A model generated the notes under the pieces. The model was not told the origin of the DNA and ran no database searches. It saw only the letters and a program-made list of their open reading frames with translations. This document shows, piece by piece, positions 25,735-34,159 of a stretch of 64,000 nt of DNA; position 1 is the first letter of the stretch; each line of letters begins with the position of its first letter. Both the position numbers and the translations under genes were made by a program. This DNA comes from an uncultured Sphaerochaeta sp. (lineage in GTDB: Bacteria; Spirochaetota; Spirochaetia; Sphaerochaetales; Sphaerochaetaceae): contig NZ_OY781939.1 of NCBI RefSeq assembly GCF_963677315.1, positions 2,170,001 through 2,234,000 on the forward strand, written 5' to 3'.

Positions 25735-26625
25735 ATGAATACAACAGTCAAGGAGTTGCTCAGCCAGAAAGACAGAAAGTTCAATGCAAAGGAACTTGCA
25801 CTGCTGGCAGCATATTTTAGGAGCGTGATGTTCGATACCCTCCACACAAGTGGAACCGGACACTGGGGCGGAGCCGCTTCAAGTGCCGAATTGACCACCT
25901 GCCTCTATTTCAATCGTCTCAATATCAAGAGTGACGATCCCCAGTGGGAAGATCGCGACCGTGTAGTACTTTCGAAGGGACATGCTTCGATGAATCTCTA
26001 CACCATGCTTGCCCACCGTGGGTATTTCCCGGTTGAGGAACTTCCAACCTTCCGTACCCTGAATACCCGATTGCAGGGTCACCCCTGTATGAAAACCCTC
26101 CCCGGTGTTGATATGTCCACCGGAGCTCTGGGACACGGGCTCTCCATCGGATTGGGAATGGCCTTGGCTGCAAAGCAGTCTGGAAAGCAGTTCTGGACCT
26201 ATGTGATCAGCGGGGAAGGTTGTCTGAATGAAGGACAGAGTTGGGAAGCTCTCATGAGTGCAGCAAAGTTCAAGCCTGAGCATTTTGTCCTCATGATCGA
26301 TTACAACAAGGTTCAGCTCGATGGAACCGCTGATGAAATCATGCCGCTCGACCCGCTTGCTGACAAACTCAAGTCATTCGGCTGGAATGTTGCTGAGAAA
26401 GCCTACGATGGAAACAACACCTTAGAGGTGATGGAGTCCTTTGCATGGATGGATAGTGACAACCAGTGGCCGAAAGCGGTTATCTACAATACCGTTAAGG
26501 GAAAGGGTGTCTCCTTCACTGAAGGAAAGAATACCTGGCATGGGGCTGTCATCGATGATGACTCATACGCCAAGGGTATGATCGAATTGAATGCTGACAT
26601 TGAGAAGAAGGAGGCCTCCCTATGA
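25735..26625 (+). CDS. Transketolase, N-terminal (TPP-binding) subunit
   Basis: 296 residues corresponding to the first half of transketolase: SKGHASMNLY and the thiamine-diphosphate motif GEGCLNEGQSWEALM...DYNKVQLDG. It works with the next gene as a split enzyme that transfers two-carbon ketol units. Split enzymes of this type often act on special sugars in catabolic clusters. AAGGAG precedes the ATG. It overlaps the following gene by 4 bases. Confidence 0.93.
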   Translation: MNTTVKELLSQKDRKFNAKELALLAAYFRSVMFDTLHTSGTGHWGGAASSAELTTCLYFNRLNIKSDDPQWEDRDRVVLSKGHASMNLYTMLAHRGYFPVEELPTFRTLNTRLQGHPCMKTLPGVDMSTGALGHGLSIGLGMALAAKQSGKQFWTYVISGEGCLNEGQSWEALMSAAKFKPEHFVLMIDYNKVQLDGTADEIMPLDPLADKLKSFGWNVAEKAYDGNNTLEVMESFAWMDSDNQWPKAVIYNTVKGKGVSFTEGKNTWHGAVIDDDSYAKGMIELNADIEKKEASL

Positions 26626-27539
26626 GCGATGCCATGAGAGATGCTTTCGGCAAGAAGCTTGCCGAACTGGGTGCTACCCATCCTGAGTTGGTGGTGTTTG
26701 ATGCTGATGTGTCTTCATCTACCAAGAGTGCATATTTTGGAAAGGCTTTTCCCGACCGCTTCTATAATGTAGGAGTGGCTGAGGCGAACATGGTCGATAT
26801 TGCTGCTGGTATGGCAACAGCTGGATACCATCCTGTGGTTAACGCATTTGCCATCTTCCTCGCCCTGAAAGCTACCGACCAGATTCGGAACACCCTCTGT
26901 TATAACAACCTTCCTGTCATTATCGCAGGAGCATATGGTGGACTTTCCGACTCCTTTGATGGAGCAAGCCACCAAGCAATAACTGACATTGCCATCATGA
27001 GAGCACTGCCGAATATGCAGGTTATCGTTCCTGGTGATGCCAAACAGGCTGAGCAGGCATTGGAATATGCACTGAAGCAGAAGGGCCCTGTGTATATCAG
27101 GCTTAACCGTAATGCAATGCCTGATCTTCCTGCCTCTGATACAATCGGAACAGTCTGTACTGCAAGCGGAAGTGATGTAACCATCGCAGCGAACGGTATT
27201 ACTGCAAGCTTCGCCAATGAGGCAGCCGCCCTGCTCCAGAAAGAGGGGATCAAGGCTGAGGTGCTGAGTGTACCTGTGGTCAAGCCTCTTGATGTCCAGA
27301 CACTCAAGGAGAGCGTAGCAAAGACCGGAAAGCTGCTTTGTGTCGAAGAGCATGTACTTGCTGGTGGATTCTCCAGTGCAGTCAGCGAGGCCTTTATGAA
27401 AGAAGGAATTTCCTGTAGATTTGATGCTATAGGAATCGAGGATGTATTTACCGAGACTGGTCCTTATGAACCACTCTTGGCAAAATATGGAATTAGCGCA
27501 GAGAATATTGCAGAACGCGCAAAAAATCTTTGCAAATAA
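26622..27539 (+). CDS. Transketolase, C-terminal subunit
   Basis: 305 residues with the pyrimidine-binding and C-terminal domains: FYNVGVAEANMVDIAAGMA (catalytic Glu), GGLSDSFDGASHQAITDIAIMRALPN and VYIRLNRNAMP. It forms the heterotetramer with the product of the preceding gene. AAGGAGG precedes the ATG within the upstream gene, consistent with coupled translation. Confidence 0.93.
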   Translation: MSDAMRDAFGKKLAELGATHPELVVFDADVSSSTKSAYFGKAFPDRFYNVGVAEANMVDIAAGMATAGYHPVVNAFAIFLALKATDQIRNTLCYNNLPVIIAGAYGGLSDSFDGASHQAITDIAIMRALPNMQVIVPGDAKQAEQALEYALKQKGPVYIRLNRNAMPDLPASDTIGTVCTASGSDVTIAANGITASFANEAAALLQKEGIKAEVLSVPVVKPLDVQTLKESVAKTGKLLCVEEHVLAGGFSSAVSEAFMKEGISCRFDAIGIEDVFTETGPYEPLLAKYGISAENIAERAKNLCK

Positions 27540-27551
27540 GGAGATACTGTT

Positions 27552-28829
27552 ATGGATCAAATGAAACGTGCCTATACACTCTTGAATGATTGGAAAGGGG
27601 ACTCATATGTCCACGGACTGGGAGTGCTTGACCAGGTAGGACCGCTGGCTGCAGGGTTCGGCAAGCGTGCCCTCGTGGTAAGCAATACCACCTATATGAA
27701 GCCGGTTGCAGACAAGGTTGTTTCCTACCTCAATGCCGCAGGTGTTGAACTTGCCGGTAATATGATCGCTCCCGATGCAAAGCCCAATGCTCCCCGTGAG
27801 GATGTCTATCGCCTGGAGTCCTATATCCTGCACACCAAGCCCGATTGCATCGTCGTCATCGGCGGTGGTTCGGCCATCGATGCAGTGAAGGCAGCAAATG
27901 CACTGGCTACCCTTGGCGCAAAGGTGACCCCCGAGATCGACCACTACTTTGGAACCAATGTGGTGAGCAAGTCCCTTGATGAGACCGGCTCTTCCCTGAT
28001 CCCCGTCATCGCAGTACAGACCAGTGCATCCAGTGGTGCCCACCTGACCAAGTATTCCAACGTTACCGACCCGGTAGCCGGACAGAAGAAGCTTATCGTG
28101 GACAACGCAGTCGTCCCGACTGTTGGACTGTTCGACTATGAGACAACGGTCAGCATGCCGATCAGCGTAACCATCGACGGAGCCCTTGATGCCATTGCAC
28201 ATACCTTCGAGGTGTTCTGTGGAGCAAAGGAAGAGACCTACGAGAAGACCCGTGAGATTGCCGAGTGTGCCATCAGCCTGGTGGCAGAGTATGCAAAGGT
28301 ACTGGTCGAGGATCCCAAGAATGTGAAGGCACGTGAGGCTATCGGCCTTGCCACCGACCTTGGTGGTTATGCCATCATGATCGGGGGAACCAGTGGTGCT
28401 CACCTTACCAGTTTCTCCCTGGTCGACATTGTCAGCCATGGAACTGCCTGTGGAATCATGAACCCCTACTATGCGGTGCTCTATTCCAAGGCAATCCAGA
28501 AGCAGCTGAAGGTTGTTGGTTCAATCTTTGCCGAGTTCGGATTTGGTTCTTCGGTGGATAACCTGGAAGGGGAAAATCTTGCAGTTGCCGTGGCTGAGGC
28601 CATGATTGCATTCAGCAAGTCCATCAAGGCTCCCAGCAAGCTCAACGACCTGAAGGGATTCAGTGAGGCTCATATCGAGCGTGCATTGAATGCTGCAAAA
28701 GACCCACAGCTTGCAATGAAACTGCAGAACATGCCGGTTCCAATGAGCTCAAGTGATGTCGACACCTACATGGCACCCCTGCTTCGTGCAGCTGCCAGTG
28801 GGGACCTCTCCCTGATCAAGGCGATGTAA
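27552..28829 (+). CDS. Iron-containing (group III) alcohol dehydrogenase
   Basis: 425 residues. The NAD-binding GGGSAID is near residue 104. Metal ligands are visible as D213 and H217 in DGALDAIAHTFE and two histidines in GAHLTSFSLVDIVSHG. It oxidises an alcohol or reduces an aldehyde; within this operon the substrate is likely a sugar-derived aldehyde made by the transketolase step. AAGGAG precedes the ATG, 12 bases after the transketolase stop. Confidence 0.88.
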   Translation: MDQMKRAYTLLNDWKGDSYVHGLGVLDQVGPLAAGFGKRALVVSNTTYMKPVADKVVSYLNAAGVELAGNMIAPDAKPNAPREDVYRLESYILHTKPDCIVVIGGGSAIDAVKAANALATLGAKVTPEIDHYFGTNVVSKSLDETGSSLIPVIAVQTSASSGAHLTKYSNVTDPVAGQKKLIVDNAVVPTVGLFDYETTVSMPISVTIDGALDAIAHTFEVFCGAKEETYEKTREIAECAISLVAEYAKVLVEDPKNVKAREAIGLATDLGGYAIMIGGTSGAHLTSFSLVDIVSHGTACGIMNPYYAVLYSKAIQKQLKVVGSIFAEFGFGSSVDNLEGENLAVAVAEAMIAFSKSIKAPSKLNDLKGFSEAHIERALNAAKDPQLAMKLQNMPVPMSSSDVDTYMAPLLRAAASGDLSLIKAM

Positions 28830-28844
28830 CCAAGACGGATTGGA

Positions 28845-28872
28845 AAACAGGGCACCGTATGGTGTCCTGTTT
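28845..28872 (+). terminator. Intra-operon hairpin
   Basis: AAACAGGGCACC-GTAT-GGTGTCCTGTTT, 12 bp with one G-U pair, lies between the Fe-ADH gene and the epimerase gene. It may attenuate expression of the last gene or protect the upstream mRNA. Confidence 0.6.
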
Positions 28873-28892
28873 CTCAACCAACGGAGTATTCT

Positions 28893-29714
28893 ATGAAATT
28901 ATCTGTAGCTATTGCCGGTAAAGAGGCAATGCCCAATGCATTTGTAGTGTTTCGTGGGGTAAAAGAGTCGATCATCAAAGCCCATGAACTTGGCTATGAT
29001 GGGGTTGAACTCGCCCTCAAGCGTCCTGATGAAGTGTCAAAGGACGAATTGAACCAGTGGTTGCGAGAGAACAGTCTGGAGGTTAGCGCAATCTCCAGTG
29101 GACAGGTCTTTGCGGCAAGGAATCTCTACTTCACCGATGAGAACCAGGAAAACCGGGCAGAACTGTACAAGAGTTTCTGCGGCTTCATTGACTTGGCCTC
29201 TGATTTTGGTGGATTGGTCAATATTGGAAGGACCCGTGGTCCAATCGATGGCCGTGACCCTGCCTTTGCAGAGGAACTCTTCCTCGATATGGCTTACAAG
29301 GTTGCTGACCATGCAGAAAAGCGTGGCGTTGAGTTGATTCTTGAACCGGTGAACCGTTATGAGATCGACTTCATCAACAACCTCGATGAGTGTTCAGCCC
29401 TGCTCAAGAAGATTGACCGGAAGAACTTTGTCATGATGCCTGATGTATTCCATATGAACATCGAAGATAACCACATTGGGGACAGCTTCATCCGGAACAA
29501 GGAGTATGTACGGTATGTGCACTTTGCAGATACCAATCGGCATGCACCTGGAGATGGTCACATGGATTGGGACGAGATTTTCTCTTCCCTTACCTCCATC
29601 GGGTATGATGGATGGACCACAGCGGAGATCCTTCCGTATCCGGATCCTGAGACGGCGGCAAAACGAACCGTCAGCTTCCTGAGGGGAAAATACGGGAAGT
29701 ATTACTCCTCATAA
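28893..29714 (+). CDS. TIM-barrel sugar (phosphate) isomerase/epimerase
   Basis: 273 residues of the AP-endonuclease-2 superfamily. The metal tetrad is visible: LILEPVNRYE (Glu), MMPDVFHMNIED (Asp, His), YVHFADTNRHAPGDGH (His) and TTAEILPYPD (Glu). Relatives are ketose 3-epimerases or L-ribulose/L-xylulose phosphate epimerases. CGGAG precedes the ATG. It is last in the transketolase operon and is followed by a hairpin. Confidence 0.8.
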   Translation: MKLSVAIAGKEAMPNAFVVFRGVKESIIKAHELGYDGVELALKRPDEVSKDELNQWLRENSLEVSAISSGQVFAARNLYFTDENQENRAELYKSFCGFIDLASDFGGLVNIGRTRGPIDGRDPAFAEELFLDMAYKVADHAEKRGVELILEPVNRYEIDFINNLDECSALLKKIDRKNFVMMPDVFHMNIEDNHIGDSFIRNKEYVRYVHFADTNRHAPGDGHMDWDEIFSSLTSIGYDGWTTAEILPYPDPETAAKRTVSFLRGKYGKYYSS

Positions 29715-29721
29715 TGCAAGA

Positions 29722-29743
29722 AGAGCCACCGATCGGTGGCTCT
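29722..29743. terminator. Hairpin between convergent operons
   Basis: AGAGCCACC-GATC-GGTGGCTCT, a perfect 9-bp stem, lies between genes ending at 29714 and 29766. Confidence 0.75.
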
Positions 29744-29765
29744 CTTCACGTTATCGATCCTGCTG

Positions 29766-30542
29766 TTACTGGAGCAGAGCCTCAATATTGGCCTGCACCA
29801 TCGACTCCAGACTCCCTCTTTCCCCGCTTTCTGGGAAATTTCTCCAGACAACGAGCTTGGTATCTGGGGATACTTCCATCAAGGGCCCTGCGATGGGGTT
29901 GTGGATATTGTCGATGATAATCTGATAACCACCCTTCGCTACCTCGCTGATCTGTTGGGCAGTAACCGGCCCAGGCCCGAAGGTACCTGCAACCTGGAGT
30001 CCCAGATCTTCTGCAAGATAGACTTGCATTGCATGACAGTAGACCTTCGCCTCTGTCAGTCCTCTCTCTTCAGCCTGTTTTGCTCCCTCCTCGATGGTAG
30101 CGATATAGCTAGCAAGGCGCTCCTTGCTCTTTTCTTCCGTTCCCGTGATATTTGCAATGGCCTCTGCCTGCTTCTGTACGTTCTGGATATCATTGGTGGT
30201 GGTTATCTGAAGCATCGTTCCTTCTTCTTTCTTGATGGAATCTCCCATGCTCTGCATCATCCTCTCATAGCCAGCGAAGATGAAATAGTCTGCATGGTTG
30301 ATCTTCACCACATCACTGACGGTAATTTCATACTCAGGGGGATGGGTGAGGTTTGCAGGGGCGATGAAGGCAACATCATCGAGTCCTCCAAGGTCGGCAA
30401 AAGCAGCAGTCCAGCTTGTGCTTGCCACGATGGAAGCAGGGTGGGAAGCACTGGATGCAGCTACTTCTTCCGGGACACCTTGGGCAGAGATACTCAGTAC
30501 TGCCAAGAGCATGATGGTCAGGGAGAAAAGGTATTTTCTCAT
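29766..30542 (-). CDS. Metal ABC transporter substrate-binding protein (ZnuA-like)
   Basis: 258 residues with a signal peptide (MRKYLFSLTIMLLAVLSISA). It has the cluster A-I layout: HPPEYEITVSDVVKINHADYFIFAG with the first metal-ligand region, a long backbone helix, and GPGPVTAQQISEV. It probably binds zinc, manganese or a related metal in the periplasm; a His-rich loop is absent. The ATG overlaps the stop of the permease gene (ATGA), with GAGG upstream. Confidence 0.8.
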   Translation of the reverse strand: MRKYLFSLTIMLLAVLSISAQGVPEEVAASSASHPASIVASTSWTAAFADLGGLDDVAFIAPANLTHPPEYEITVSDVVKINHADYFIFAGYERMMQSMGDSIKKEEGTMLQITTTNDIQNVQKQAEAIANITGTEEKSKERLASYIATIEEGAKQAEERGLTEAKVYCHAMQVYLAEDLGLQVAGTFGPGPVTAQQISEVAKGGYQIIIDNIHNPIAGPLMEVSPDTKLVVWRNFPESGERGSLESMVQANIEALLQ

Positions 30543-31354
30543 GATGGTAATCCTCTCTTATGTGTTGTAGGTATGATAAAAAGCAAAGCCGAGAGCAATG
30601 CAATTGTTCCACTCGGTGGTAAGTCTGTGGCAATGGCAGCCAGAAACCCAAAGGTAGAGACGAATAGTCCTGTAAGGCAGGAGTAGAGTAGCAGTTGTTT
30701 GAGACTCTCAGCACGCTTTCCTGCAACGAGGACGGGAAGAATGAGCAATGCATCAATGAGCAAGGCACCAAGCAGTTTCATGGCAAAGGCGATCACCAAG
30801 GCAATGACCAGTACCATGGCAGTATAGTGTGCCTTTACCGGCATTCCCAGGGACTGGGCAATTTCCTGATCGAAGAAGATGGCACTTACCGTTCTAAAGT
30901 TTGTAAGCAGGTAGATGGCCAAAATGAGGGCGATGCCGATCAGTACCACGATATCTGCCCAAGCAAGCGCAAACGGACTTCCCCAGAGCAGTTGTAATGT
31001 ATCCTTTGCAGGAACGTCCCATAAATGCATCACTATGGAAGCTGCTGCCATGGTAAAGACCATACCAGCAGCACTGGCGAGCCCGAATCCATGGCGGGTA
31101 TCCTTAGCCAGTCGCATCATGGCTAAAACCAAGAGAATATTCAGGGCAATGCTGAGCGGTAGTATTGGAAGGGAGAGCGCAAGGGAGATTGCTCCCCCAA
31201 GGATAACCCCATGCATCAGCATATAACGCATCGGTACCAGGTCTAAACGAAGAACCATCACCCCACTGGCTGGGAAACAGAGCCCGGCAATGGCCATGGC
31301 AAGCAGCCCTTTCATTACCGGAGGTAGGGTGAGTGCGTAGAGAAAATCACTCAT
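30539..31354 (-). CDS. Metal ABC transporter permease (ZnuB-like)
   Basis: 271 residues with about eight membrane helices and the family motifs GHxxGxA-like FGLASAAGMVFT and LGALLIDALLILPVLVA. I chose ATG 31354, which is preceded by GGGGGG and overlaps the 3' end of the ATPase gene by 8 bases; the frame extends upstream without a ribosome binding site. It forms the inner-membrane channel with the ATPase at 31347. Confidence 0.87.
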   Translation of the reverse strand: MSDFLYALTLPPVMKGLLAMAIAGLCFPASGVMVLRLDLVPMRYMLMHGVILGGAISLALSLPILPLSIALNILLVLAMMRLAKDTRHGFGLASAAGMVFTMAAASIVMHLWDVPAKDTLQLLWGSPFALAWADIVVLIGIALILAIYLLTNFRTVSAIFFDQEIAQSLGMPVKAHYTAMVLVIALVIAFAMKLLGALLIDALLILPVLVAGKRAESLKQLLLYSCLTGLFVSTFGFLAAIATDLPPSGTIALLSALLFIIPTTHKRGLPS

Positions 31355-32378
31355 AGGTACCCCCCAAATGGAGAGTTGGCCATCCCAAATCCTTTTCCAG
31401 TGCCTTGTCATGGGTGACAATGATAATGGTCGGCATTTCACCCACCGTTAGGCTTTGCAGTACTTCAACAAGCGTAGATCGACTTTTTGCATCCAAGAAA
31501 GAGGTGGGTTCATCAAGGAGAAGCAATCTTGCTTTCTGGCAGAGCGTCCTTGAGAGAGAGACCTTTTGCCTCTCTCCTCCGCTGAGTGTGAAGAAATTCC
31601 TCTCAGCAAGATGCTCTATCTTTGTTCTTCTTAGGGCAGTGTCGATCTCCCACTGCCTCTCTTCCCTTGTGAGGGTGGGGTCGCATGCCATAGCTACCAC
31701 TTCACGGGCTGAAACTGGGAACTGCTGCTCTTGTTGTTGTTGCCTGATATACCCGATTGTTCTTTTTTCCAGGTGGGTTACCTCGTCTTCCCCGATGAGA
31801 ATCGTTCCGGTGGTGGGCTTGAGTTTTCCCATCAAGAGGGAGAGCAGTGTAGTTTTTCCCATCCCGTTGTCTCCCAGGATGAGGAGTCTCTCCCCTTCCT
31901 CAAGATGGAAGGAGAGGTCTTGCAGGATAGGCGGACGCTCTGGGTAGGAGAAAGAGAGGTTTTCTATACGTACTGAGACCCCTCGTACCAGTTTTGCACG
32001 CTTTCTCAGAAGTCTGTACATCTGCTCCTGGTCATGCATCTCACCGAGCAATTCCTCGGTCTTGCATTGTAGTTGTTCTATACGTTTTTCATAGGAGACG
32101 GTTATTCCATGCTGTTGATAATATTCGATGGCAAGCTCACTGATCAGATTGATATGGGCACGCTGTATGCCAAAGCGGGCCATAAGCAAGGCAGCGGCTT
32201 TCCCTGCAGCCGTGTCGTGTGCACTGAGACAATCCCTTTCTCCTGTATAGGTTTCAAGAAATCGTTCGAATGCAAAGAGTGGGGTAAGCCAGTGCCCATT
32301 TTCTGAGAAAATGAGTTGATCATGATTATAGACTTCCAAAGTATGGTTGTCTGATAGCGGCTGTGTATATCGTTCCAA
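31347..32378 (-). CDS. DUF1893-ABC ATPase fusion, metal transporter
   Basis: About 343 residues. Residues 8-110 match DUF1893, a small deaminase-like-fold domain: LEVYNHDQLIFSENG, TAAGKAAALLMARFG and ANLISELAIEYYQQHGI-like text. Residues 137-343 are an ABC ATPase with GDNGMGKTTLLSLL, LSGGERQKVSLSRTL and LLLDEPTSFLD. A TTG at 32378 with GGAG 6 bases upstream is the best start; a TTG at 32408 has no ribosome binding site. First gene of the metal-uptake operon. DUF1893 may sense or gate transport; its role is unknown. Confidence 0.8.
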   Translation of the reverse strand: MERYTQPLSDNHTLEVYNHDQLIFSENGHWLTPLFAFERFLETYTGERDCLSAHDTAAGKAAALLMARFGIQRAHINLISELAIEYYQQHGITVSYEKRIEQLQCKTEELLGEMHDQEQMYRLLRKRAKLVRGVSVRIENLSFSYPERPPILQDLSFHLEEGERLLILGDNGMGKTTLLSLLMGKLKPTTGTILIGEDEVTHLEKRTIGYIRQQQQEQQFPVSAREVVAMACDPTLTREERQWEIDTALRRTKIEHLAERNFFTLSGGERQKVSLSRTLCQKARLLLLDEPTSFLDAKSRSTLVEVLQSLTVGEMPTIIIVTHDKALEKDLGWPTLHLGGTYE

Positions 32379-32506
32379 GGTATGCTCCAAAAAAAGAGGG
32401 CCATGCAAGCAAAAAAGTAGTACTCTTCTTTGCCTTCATGGCTCTCTTGTGTACATAGGTAATGAATCAGGAATATGCCCCTTCATGAGGCATGTTGTGA
32501 ATTATT

Positions 32507-32944
32507 TTACCGACTGGGCATAGTACTGTCAAGGAAACTCCTGATCTCCTCCAGCGTGAAGTCAATCATCATGGACAGGGGGGCTTCCTGGATCCCTACA
32601 ATTGTCACATTGCATTTGCTGATGGGAACAAGGATCTTGTGAGCCTTGCTCTGGGCGATTGCCACCGCCATTGCTGGAGTGATCTCTCCATGGAGTGCGT
32701 CAGAGGTAAGGATTCCCAGGGGGCCAACGATAAGGTCAGCATTTCTGCATGCCACAATGACAGGATTCTCACCGGTTGCAATTGCATCAGCACCGCTTTT
32801 AAGCATGGCACTGGCTGCCAGGCTATTGGTTCCAATTGCCAGTATTTCCACCTGGTTGAATGTTTTCTTGATAGCCGCAACAAGCGCTTTTCCCAAGCTT
32901 CCGCCTTGACCGTCAATGACAACGAGCTGTACGTTCTTTTTCAT
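32507..32944 (-). CDS. DUF3842 family protein
   Basis: 145 residues: IDGQGGSLGKALV, then GTNSLAASAMLKSGADAIATGEN, and GPLGILTSDALHGEITPAMA, a Rossmann-like pattern characteristic of DUF3842. No function is known. TATACT lies 6 bases before ATG 32944 with no ribosome binding site, so it is probably leaderless. It is divergent from the GntR gene at 32974 and upstream of the metal transporter operon, to which it might also contribute. Confidence 0.75.
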   Translation of the reverse strand: MKKNVQLVVIDGQGGSLGKALVAAIKKTFNQVEILAIGTNSLAASAMLKSGADAIATGENPVIVACRNADLIVGPLGILTSDALHGEITPAMAVAIAQSKAHKILVPISKCNVTIVGIQEAPLSMMIDFTLEEIRSFLDSTMPSR

Positions 32945-32973
32945 ACACTCAGTATAGAAGATAGGAGTTTTCT

Positions 32974-33723
32974 ATGCCAGAGGTGGATTGTCTTGCAGAT
33001 TTATCCGCTTCACGATACGATAGCCCCATGCAGTCCCTGAAAAAAGAACGTGTGTCGATCATGGTTACCGATGCAATTAAAGAGATTATCAATGTGGAGA
33101 ACCTCAAACCTGGGGATAAGCTCTACAGTGAAAAAGAGCTCGTAAAAAAGCTTGAGGTAAGTCGGTCTTCAATACGTGAAGCATTGAGGATGCTTGAAGT
33201 ATCTGGAGTGGTGAAGGTTTATCAGGGAAAAGGGGTGTTTGTCAGTGATCCTTCCGAGCAATCCCACCCGGTGAAGAACTGGGTAGTGGAGAATGCAGAG
33301 GCACTGAGGGAACACTTTGAGGTAAGGCTTTTGATCGAGCCTCATGCAGCATCCCTTGCCTGTCGATTTGCTGAACAAAAAGATTTGGAAGCACTTCAAT
33401 CTTGTTATGATACGTTTGTTGAAAAAGTAAAAACCGGGGATGTTATTGAATCCATAAGCAGTGACAGTGCCTTTCACCTTGCTGTTGCAAAGGCAACCAA
33501 GAATCGGACATTGGCAGTCTTGATGAGAACGATGGATCAAACGCTTAATGAAGGTTGGTACGCCAGTCTTCATGCACCTGGGCGTCTGGAATCATCCATT
33601 GAAGAACACGGGCGTTTGCTTCAGGCCATCCTCAATCATGATCAAGAAGAAGCATCCCAGGCAATGGAAGACCACCTGAGAAATGCCTTAAAGGACATCC
33701 AACACTATTTCGGAACTCTCTAA
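32974..33723 (+). CDS. FadR-family GntR transcriptional regulator
   Basis: 249 residues: winged helix about 25-95 (LYSEKELVKKLEVSRSSIREALRMLEVSGVV) and an FCD effector domain (DSAFHLAVAKATKNR). It differs from the pair at 3184 and 6483. AGGAG precedes the ATG by 6 bases. No catabolic operon is adjacent; only 29 bases separate it from DUF3842, so that gene is a possible target. Confidence 0.85.
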   Translation: MPEVDCLADLSASRYDSPMQSLKKERVSIMVTDAIKEIINVENLKPGDKLYSEKELVKKLEVSRSSIREALRMLEVSGVVKVYQGKGVFVSDPSEQSHPVKNWVVENAEALREHFEVRLLIEPHAASLACRFAEQKDLEALQSCYDTFVEKVKTGDVIESISSDSAFHLAVAKATKNRTLAVLMRTMDQTLNEGWYASLHAPGRLESSIEEHGRLLQAILNHDQEEASQAMEDHLRNALKDIQHYFGTL

Positions 33724-33828
33724 ACAATATGATGTGACCCCAGAATTTGCAAAACCGTGGATTCGGCATTACAGTGGTCATAACTAAAACTAGCGTATGT
33801 ATTACCGCATGCAAAGAGAGGTCCCATC

Positions 33829-33966
33829 ATGTTCAACACACCCAGTATATGTACAATCGACATCGACGAACACAAGGATTCTCAATCCTTGAGCACCTAT
33901 TGCCCTGAATCAGATTCCTTTATGGGTGAACCCCCAACCCCAGGAACTCTTGACTTCATACCATGA
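33829..33966 (+). CDS. Short 45-residue frame overlapping the TPR gene
   Basis: It starts at an ATG with AGAGAGG 7 bases upstream and reads an acidic peptide (DIDEHKDSQS) to a TGA at 33964. It overlaps the start of the next gene in another frame. It may be a leader peptide that couples translation, or the true N terminus of the TPR protein separated by a frameshift at the C-rich run near 33931. Confidence 0.4.
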   Translation: MFNTPSICTIDIDEHKDSQSLSTYCPESDSFMGEPPTPGTLDFIP

Positions 33967-34159
33967 AGATGCGCGTTCATTATATGAACGCATTGTAAAA
34001 GAGGACCCATCACAGGCGGAAGCATGGAACAATCTTGGATGTCTGGCACTTGATCACTTCAATGACAAGAGGTCAGCAATTGAGTTCTTCACGAGAACAT
34101 TGGAGCTGGTTGATCATCAAGGAGCAGCCAAGAACCTGGCACGTGCCCGGAAAGCCTGA
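33926..34159 (+). CDS. Small tetratricopeptide-repeat protein
   Basis: 77 residues containing one to two TPR helix pairs (ARSLYERIVKEDPSQAEAWNNLGCLALDHF...AIEFFTRTLEL). The only start in frame is the GTG at 33926, which lacks a ribosome binding site; an in-frame TGA precedes it at 33890. It may be translated by coupling to, or frameshifting from, the 45-residue frame that starts at 33829. Probably a protein-protein interaction module. Confidence 0.6.
   Translation: MNPQPQELLTSYHEDARSLYERIVKEDPSQAEAWNNLGCLALDHFNDKRSAIEFFTRTLELVDHQGAAKNLARARKA

Noticed and set aside
34136..34155. TGGCACGTGCCC at the end of the TPR gene
   Set aside because: It is coding sequence, and the -12 position is GA rather than GC.
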